A stretch of DNA of 11,334 nucleotides from Micrococcaceae bacterium (GTDB taxonomy: Bacteria > Actinomycetota > Actinomycetes > Actinomycetales > Micrococcaceae): positions 222-11,555 of the forward strand of contig DNHA01000149.1 in assembly GCA_003486025.1 (NCBI GenBank), given 5' to 3'. The notes under the pieces are model-generated. The model did not search any database, had not been told where the DNA came from, and saw only the letters and a program-made list of their open reading frames with translations. Numbering within the stretch: position 1 is the first letter of the stretch; each line of letters starts with the position of its first letter. Both the position numbers and the translations under genes were made by a program. This document shows positions 7,327 through 11,334 of the stretch, piece by piece.

Positions 7327-7726
7327 ATCCCTACGTGTCAGCACTAAGCTTCTGCTGATCGCAACATGCTTGCTGGCCGCGGCGCACCTGGGGTTACTGG
7401 TGTGGGCACCACATGGGTTGGGCTGGAGTTTACTCATCCTGGTGATGACATTCGGGTGCCTCAAATGCGCACGCGGAGTTCTCCAAGGCGAGTCTGTACA
7501 GGCATTAATGCTGATGAGTGCGCTGATGGCATTGATGCACATCATCATGGTCCTAGGTCTTCCCGGAGCAGTGGCTCATCACGCGGCTTCCTCAGCCTCT
7601 CACCACTCAGCGCAAGCGATCCCCATGCTTGCCGTTGGCGTGAGCGAGCTCGTGCTCACGTTCTTTGCGGCGGTCATCCTCAACCGCTCACGAATGCGAT
7701 GCCCGGACCTACTTGATGCGAGATAG
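7301..7726 (+). CDS. Small four-helix membrane protein rich in Cys, Met and His; unknown function
   Basis: I do not recognise this family. From the GTG at 7301 the product has 141 residues and about four membrane helices (17-36, 40-60, 68-88, 107-127). Potential metal ligands cluster in or next to them: Cys53-x-x-Cys56 in helix 2, Met70, Met72, Met76, Met79, His80 and Met83 in helix 3, and the pairs His93-His94 and His101-His102 in the loop before helix 4. The GTG follows GAGGCGGAG (7285-7293) by 7 nt; this start overlaps the oxidase gene by 26 bp in another frame. An ATG at 7226 would give 166 residues but with a longer overlap and no clear ribosome site. Tight overlap with a copper enzyme and the ligand pattern make copper or other metal handling a fair guess, but this is inference. 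A hairpin ends the transcript after it. Confidence 0.65.
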   Translation: MDAAPLRDKSLRVSTKLLLIATCLLAAAHLGLLVWAPHGLGWSLLILVMTFGCLKCARGVLQGESVQALMLMSALMALMHIIMVLGLPGAVAHHAASSASHHSAQAIPMLAVGVSELVLTFFAAVILNRSRMRCPDLLDAR

Positions 7727-7733
7727 AAATTCA

Positions 7734-7762
7734 GTGTGGCCCAGATTGATTCTGGGCCACAC
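7734..7762 (+). terminator. Hairpin terminator after the oxidase/membrane-protein unit
   Basis: A perfect 12-bp inverted repeat (GTGTGGCCCAGA at 7734-7745 and its complement at 7751-7762) encloses a 5-nt loop. It begins 8 nt after the stop codon of the membrane protein gene. Only TTT follows after three bases, so the U tract is poor, but position and stem strength make it a likely terminator. Confidence 0.7.
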
Positions 7763-7807
7763 GCGTTTAACCGTTCCAACAGGCACGTAGGCATCTCAAA
7801 ATATCTC

Positions 7808-7836
7808 TTGACCTACCTCACAATCCGGGCTTAGAT
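7808..7836 (+). promoter_or_regulatory. Candidate promoter of the flavin oxidoreductase operon
   Basis: TTGACC (7808-7813), five of six to the -35 consensus, is followed after 17 bp by TTAGAT (7831-7836), a weak -10; shifting by one base gives TAGATA with an 18-bp spacer. A/T-rich sequence (AAAATATCTC) precedes the -35. Transcription would start near 7842. Confidence 0.5.
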
Positions 7837-7838
7837 AA

Positions 7839-7859
7839 GTAATGAATGACGTTCACTAC
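7839..7859. promoter_or_regulatory. Imperfect palindrome at the expected start of transcription, candidate operator
   Basis: GTAATGAA (7839-7846) and TTCACTAC (7852-7859) are inverted arms matching at seven of eight positions around a 5-nt centre. They lie directly after the candidate -10, where a repressor would act. No regulator gene for this operon is in the window. Confidence 0.4.
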
Positions 7860-7890
7860 GAGGCAAGTACTTTCGAGAAGAGGGATATCC

Positions 7891-8052
7891 GTGGCCAGCC
7901 AATGGCTATCGAATCATGCCCCGGTACGCTTCACTGCCCTGCGCGGCGCTATCCAAGGACAAAGAACGACGCGAGTTCCCGCGTTCCTCGAGACCCAAAT
8001 CCCCGTTGCCGCTTTGTGCCCGTTAGTCGTTCCGCTTGCGTTACCGGCCTGA
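7891..8052 (+). CDS. Possible short ORF (53 residues) in the leader of the flavin operon
   Basis: A GTG at 7891 is preceded by AAGAGGGA about 6 nt upstream and opens a 53-codon frame ending 34 nt before the oxidoreductase ATG. The product begins MASQWLSNHAPVRFTALRG and ends in a hydrophobic, proline-containing segment (IPVAALCPLVVPLALPA). I recognise no family. It could be a leader peptide, a small membrane-associated protein, or chance. Another frame (7842-8069) is also open across the same bases, which weakens the case. Confidence 0.22.
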   Translation: MASQWLSNHAPVRFTALRGAIQGQRTTRVPAFLETQIPVAALCPLVVPLALPA

Positions 8053-8086
8053 CTATTTCCCGCCCGTAACAAGCTGAGGACCTCTA

Positions 8087-9532
8087 ATGAGCAAACCTAA
8101 AACTCTGACATTCGACCGGCATGAAGCCAACGCATCGCCCGCGCACATCAAGAGATCGCTAGAAAGCGCGAAGCACGGTTCCTACTGGCTGGATCATCCA
8201 CAACGCCCCGAGGCGAGCGCAGCGTTAGAATCGAACATCGACGCAGAACTGCTCGTCATCGGCGGGGGTTACACCGGCCTGTGGACCGCGCTACAAGCCA
8301 AAGAGCGAGATCCGCATCGTGATGTTGTGCTTATCGAGTCCCACCGCATCGGCTGGGCAGCTTCGGGACGCAACGGTGGATTTTGTGAAGCCTCTTTGGT
8401 TCATGGGGAGGCCAACGGTGCCAACCACCTACCTAAAGAGAATGAACTCCTCGGTCAGCTTGGTGCCCAGAACCTCGATGAGTTCCAAGCAACCGTAGAA
8501 CGCTATAACATGGACGTTGATTTCACACGTGCCGGTGTACTCGAGGTAGCCACCGAGCCGCATCAGGTTTCCTGGGTCGCTGAAGCCGCAGAATCGGACG
8601 GGGTTGATTTCCTCGATGCCGTGGCAGTGAAAGAGTTGATCAACTCCCCCGACTTTCTGGCCGGTTCGTTGGACCGGAAATCCACCGCGTTGGTTCACCC
8701 GGCAAAGCTTGTCTGGGAGCTAGCGAGGGTATGCCGTGAACTGGGAGTGCGGATCTATGAGCACACCCGAGCGACCGAACTAAAAGATACAGGTTCCCAC
8801 GTCCAGGTCCTGACTGATACCGGGCAAATCACCGCGGAACGCGTCGCCTTAGCCACCAACGTTTTCCCTTCACTGCTCAAACGTCACCACGCAAGGGTGA
8901 TCCCCGTGTACGACTATGCGCTGATGACCGAACCATTGACCGAGGAACAACAGCAAGCGTTAGGCTGGACCGAACCCGTAGGTCTGGCCGATCTAAACAA
9001 TCGATTCCACTACGCCCGCCCCACCATTGATTCTCACGGCAAAACCCGGATCCTCTACGGTGGCTACGATGCTGTGTATCATTTTGGCGGCCGGATCCGT
9101 TCCAGCTACGACAGTAGCCCTGCGACCTTCGAGAAGTTAGCGGCCCACTTTTTCGGCTGCTTTCCGCAACTCAAAGAGGTGAAATTTTCTCATGCCTGGG
9201 GCGGTGCTATCGATACCTGCTCACGCTTCTTTTCCTTTTTTGATCTGACTCATGGAGGGAAAGTTGCGTACTGTGCTGGGTTTACCGGCCTTGGCGTTGG
9301 AGCCACGAGGTTTGGCGCTAAAGTCATGCTGGACCTGCTAACCGGAGCTAAGACAGAACTGACCGAGTTGGAAATGGTCCGTACGAAACCACTGCCATTC
9401 CCACCGGAACCCGCGGCCTACGCGGGGGTTCAATTAATGACCCATCAGCTGATCAGAGCAGACCATAACGAAGGTAAACGTCCGGTCTTTTTAAAGGTCA
9501 TGGACAAGATTGGGATGGGATTTGATTCCTGA
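8087..9532 (+). CDS. FAD-dependent amine/amino acid oxidoreductase (DadA/PuuB-type, DAO fold)
   Basis: The 481-residue flavoprotein has an N-terminal dinucleotide-binding motif LLVIGGGYTGLWTA (55-68) with the ribose-binding Glu84 in VLIES, the ASGRNGG loop (92-98) typical of this family, and a C-terminal FAD-contact segment AGFTGLGVG. About 50 residues precede the Rossmann motif and include the GSYWLD segment also seen in gamma-glutamylputrescine oxidase-like proteins. It should oxidise a C-N bond of an amine or amino acid, giving an imine or aldehyde, with oxygen or an electron carrier. The ATG at 8087 follows GAGGA (8076-8080) by 6 nt. Its stop overlaps the cupin start by one base, and a gamma-aminobutyraldehyde-type dehydrogenase follows, which points to putrescine or gamma-glutamylputrescine as substrate (PuuB-like role). 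No glutamate-putrescine ligase (PuuA) gene is in the window, so the free amine may be used. Family sure, substrate inferred. Confidence 0.88.
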   Translation: MSKPKTLTFDRHEANASPAHIKRSLESAKHGSYWLDHPQRPEASAALESNIDAELLVIGGGYTGLWTALQAKERDPHRDVVLIESHRIGWAASGRNGGFCEASLVHGEANGANHLPKENELLGQLGAQNLDEFQATVERYNMDVDFTRAGVLEVATEPHQVSWVAEAAESDGVDFLDAVAVKELINSPDFLAGSLDRKSTALVHPAKLVWELARVCRELGVRIYEHTRATELKDTGSHVQVLTDTGQITAERVALATNVFPSLLKRHHARVIPVYDYALMTEPLTEEQQQALGWTEPVGLADLNNRFHYARPTIDSHGKTRILYGGYDAVYHFGGRIRSSYDSSPATFEKLAAHFFGCFPQLKEVKFSHAWGGAIDTCSRFFSFFDLTHGGKVAYCAGFTGLGVGATRFGAKVMLDLLTGAKTELTELEMVRTKPLPFPPEPAAYAGVQLMTHQLIRADHNEGKRPVFLKVMDKIGMGFDS

Positions 9533-9900
9533 TGACTGATTCGCGCAAACCCCAAGCATCACTTGTTGATGCCAATGCTTTCGAGTTGCACTCCTCTGCC
9601 GTCGAATCGCCACAACAGCTTGGTTCAGTGCAGACCAAGGCCGGGTTCTACGCAGTCGGTGAGCTGGGCGAAACAGAAGTGGGCATCTGGGAGATGTCTG
9701 CAGGGGCCATGAAGGACATCGAAACAGATGAGTTCTTTGTGGTGCTTAGCGGGGCCGGAACTGTAGAGATACTTCCGGTTGACGGCTTTCTCTCGCAACG
9801 TTTAGAGCTATTTCCCGGCGCACTAATCCGGTTGCATGCGGGAATGCCCACAGAATGGCGAGTCACCCAGAAAATTCGCAAAGTTTATCTCAGCCGATAA
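9532..9900 (+). CDS. Small cupin-domain protein (DUF861/cupin_3 type)
   Basis: The 122-residue protein is one cupin barrel. The conserved stretch runs from GIWEMSAG (51-58) through DEFFVVLSGAGTVEI (66-80), then FPGALIRLHAGMPTEWRV (94-111) and the closing RKVYL (116-120), which matches the DUF861 pattern. The usual metal-binding histidines of cupins in the first motif are absent: between Gly58 and Glu67 there is no His. It may therefore bind a small molecule or stabilise its partner rather than catalyse a metal reaction. The ATG overlaps the oxidoreductase TGA (TGATG), so translation is coupled to that of the flavoprotein, and a joint role is likely. Such cupins are often found next to DadA-like oxidoreductases, but a defined activity is not known to me. 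Confidence 0.8.
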   Translation: MTDSRKPQASLVDANAFELHSSAVESPQQLGSVQTKAGFYAVGELGETEVGIWEMSAGAMKDIETDEFFVVLSGAGTVEILPVDGFLSQRLELFPGALIRLHAGMPTEWRVTQKIRKVYLSR

Positions 9901-9933
9901 TGGCGCTCACTAAATTTTAAGGAACGGTAGAAC

Positions 9934-11334
9934 ATGTCAGGCTTCAAATTTTCGCACGGACACCAGTTCATAAACGGCTCCTGGCAACGCGGAACCGGGG
10001 AGGTGCTCAGCAGAACCAATCCTGCCACCGGCGAACTACTCGAAGAGATCGATACCGCTAGCCTCGAAGAAGTGGACCAAGCGGTCCGCGCGGCAGCGGA
10101 AGCCTTTACGATCTGGTCTGCGCTCACCCCCGCTGAACGCTCTGATCATCTCTTAGCGTTGGCCCGTGAGCTGCAAAACCAAGCACAGGTATTGGCGGAG
10201 GTGGAAACCTCGCAGACCGGTAAGAGCATGCGGATGTCTACCGAATTTGATATACCCGGTTCGATAGATAACGCGAACTTTTTTGCCGGGGCTGCCCGCC
10301 ACCTTCAAGGACTGGCGTCCGGTGATTATGCGGGTAATAGCACGTCCATGATTCGTCGGGAGCCACTAGGTGTGGTGGGCTCCATTGCTCCTTGGAATTA
10401 CCCGCTGCAAATGGCCGCCTGGAAAATTCTGCCGGCCATCGCCGCTGGAAACACCATTGTGCTCAAGCCCAGCGAGCTGACCCCGGGGACCAGTCTGCTC
10501 TTCGCTCTCGCTGCTAAGACCGCTGGATTGCCAGATGGAGTAATCAACGTCGTGGTGGGAAGCGGCAGCAATGTAGGCCAGGCATTGGTCCGGCATCAGC
10601 TGGTGAAGATGACCTCATTTACCGGCTCCACACAGGTCGGTTTGAAGATCATGTCCATGGCCGCCGAAACTGGTAAGAGGGTGCACCTGGAACTTGGCGG
10701 CAAAGCGCCTTTTGTGGTGTTTGATGACGCAGATATTGAAGCAGCTGCCCATGGTGCCGTGGCCGGCTCAACAATCAATGCGGGACAGGACTGCACAGCA
10801 GCGACCCGGGCCTATGTTCATTCCTCGGTTTTTGAGAGGTTCACCGGACGCGTGGCTCAGTTGATGAGCCAGATGGTGGTCGGTGATCCGACCGACCGAA
10901 ATACCGATATGGGCGCACTTATTAGCGAGGCCCATGTTCAGAAGGTTTCTTCAATGGTGGCACGCGCGGTGGATGCCGGTGCAACGGTACTATCCGGAGG
11001 CACAAAACTAGATGGTCCAGGTAATTTCTATCGGCCGACTTTGCTGGTCAATGCCAGGCAAGATTCAGAAATCGTACAGCAGGAGGTCTTCGGTCCGGTG
11101 CTGGTCGCATTACCTTTTGAAACCGATGATGAAGCTATCAAGCTTGCTAACGATACGCCGTACGGTTTAGCCGCCAGTGCGTGGACCAGAGACATCAACC
11201 GGGCTATGCGCGCGAGCGCGCAAATTCAGGCCGGCTGCGTATGGATCAACGAGCACATCATCATTGTCTCGGAAATGCCCCACGGTGGTTACAAGGCTTC
11301 CGGAATGGGCAAAGACATGAGCCAATACTCATTT
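9934..11334 (+). CDS. Gamma-aminobutyraldehyde dehydrogenase-like aldehyde dehydrogenase (3' end beyond window)
   Basis: The frame stays open for 467 codons to the window edge, so the last few residues are missing; related enzymes have about 474. ALDH landmarks are complete: APWNYP with Asn155, LELGG with Glu253, the nucleophile Cys287 in NAGQDCTAATR, and QQEVFGPV. The NAGQDCTAA form of the active site and the end INEHIIIVSEMPHGGYKASG...GKDMS are characteristic of gamma-aminobutyraldehyde dehydrogenases (YdcW/PatD type) rather than of phenylacetaldehyde enzymes, and set it apart from the dehydrogenase at 663-2075. It would turn 4-aminobutyraldehyde, or its gamma-glutamyl form, into the acid with NAD+. 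The ATG at 9934 has AAGGA (9919-9923) 10 nt upstream and 33 nt separate it from the cupin gene, so it belongs to the same operon. Confidence 0.9.
   Translation, partial: MSGFKFSHGHQFINGSWQRGTGEVLSRTNPATGELLEEIDTASLEEVDQAVRAAAEAFTIWSALTPAERSDHLLALARELQNQAQVLAEVETSQTGKSMRMSTEFDIPGSIDNANFFAGAARHLQGLASGDYAGNSTSMIRREPLGVVGSIAPWNYPLQMAAWKILPAIAAGNTIVLKPSELTPGTSLLFALAAKTAGLPDGVINVVVGSGSNVGQALVRHQLVKMTSFTGSTQVGLKIMSMAAETGKRVHLELGGKAPFVVFDDADIEAAAHGAVAGSTINAGQDCTAATRAYVHSSVFERFTGRVAQLMSQMVVGDPTDRNTDMGALISEAHVQKVSSMVARAVDAGATVLSGGTKLDGPGNFYRPTLLVNARQDSEIVQQEVFGPVLVALPFETDDEAIKLANDTPYGLAASAWTRDINRAMRASAQIQAGCVWINEHIIIVSEMPHGGYKASGMGKDMSQYSF

Larger units (their letters stand above)
7727..8086. other. 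360-bp region between the two amine-oxidising operons
   Basis: No recognisable gene lies here. It holds, in order, the hairpin at 7734-7762, a promoter-like pair at 7808-7836, an imperfect palindrome at 7839-7859, a possible short ORF at 7891-8052, and the ribosome binding site GAGGA (8076-8080) of the flavin oxidoreductase. If the promoter is right the flavin operon has a leader of about 240 nt, unusually long for such a gene. Confidence 0.6.

Noticed and set aside
7842..8069. 75-codon frame in the leader of the flavin operon as a firm gene
   Set aside because: No ribosome site, and its later part is arginine/proline-rich like a shadow frame; only mentioned as a leaderless possibility.
1..11334. 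CRISPR arrays, insertion sequences, tRNA or rRNA genes, phage or toxin-antitoxin modules
   Set aside because: No repeat arrays, transposase-like frames, cloverleaf-like segments or related proteins were seen; the gene set is metabolic.

Overview
The window looks like chromosomal DNA from a high-GC Gram-positive bacterium of the Arthrobacter/Glutamicibacter type (Micrococcaceae). This placement is inferred from three things: a copper amine oxidase that follows the Arthrobacter globiformis phenethylamine oxidase almost block for block, a stand-alone HtaA domain (an actinobacterial heme-binding fold), and GTG starts with strong Shine-Dalgarno sites. GC content is moderate by eye. There is no RNA gene, insertion sequence, CRISPR array or obvious frameshift. 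The theme is amine catabolism.

Layout: (1) 115-597 (+) encodes a small HtaA-domain protein with no visible export signal, closed by a 16-bp perfect hairpin at 611-650. (2) A leftward block, read from right to left, holds a TetR-family regulator (5269-4676), an AraC-family FeaR-like regulator (4572-3640), an APC-family amino acid/amine permease (3536-2088) and an aldehyde dehydrogenase (2075-663). Permease and dehydrogenase are 12 nt apart and the permease stop codon touches the dehydrogenase ribosome binding site. (3) Rightward and divergent from the TetR gene lies the copper/topaquinone primary-amine oxidase (GTG start 5398, stop 7326), overlapped by a small four-helix membrane protein rich in Cys, Met and His (about 7301-7726) and ended by a hairpin at 7734-7762. 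(4) After a 360-bp region with a promoter, a palindrome and perhaps a short ORF comes a second rightward operon: FAD-dependent amine/amino acid oxidoreductase of the DadA/PuuB type (8087-9532), DUF861-type cupin (9532-9900) and a gamma-aminobutyraldehyde-dehydrogenase-like enzyme (9934 to the window edge, truncated by the edge).

Working model (inference): the permease imports a primary aromatic amine such as phenethylamine or tyramine, the copper oxidase turns it into the aldehyde plus ammonia and hydrogen peroxide, and the first aldehyde dehydrogenase makes the aryl-acetic acid. The FeaR-like activator and the TetR repressor would control this set, with candidate operators at 3596-3631 (direct repeats, 21-bp period) and 5334-5355 (22-bp palindrome over the -10). 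The second operon uses flavin chemistry instead of copper/quinone and probably handles aliphatic amines such as putrescine or gamma-glutamylputrescine. The two systems are neighbours with the same logic (oxidase plus aldehyde dehydrogenase).

The least explained parts are the metal-ligand-rich membrane protein translationally overlapped with the copper oxidase, the double Cys-Cys tail on that oxidase, the cytosolic-looking HtaA protein, and the leader of the flavin operon.
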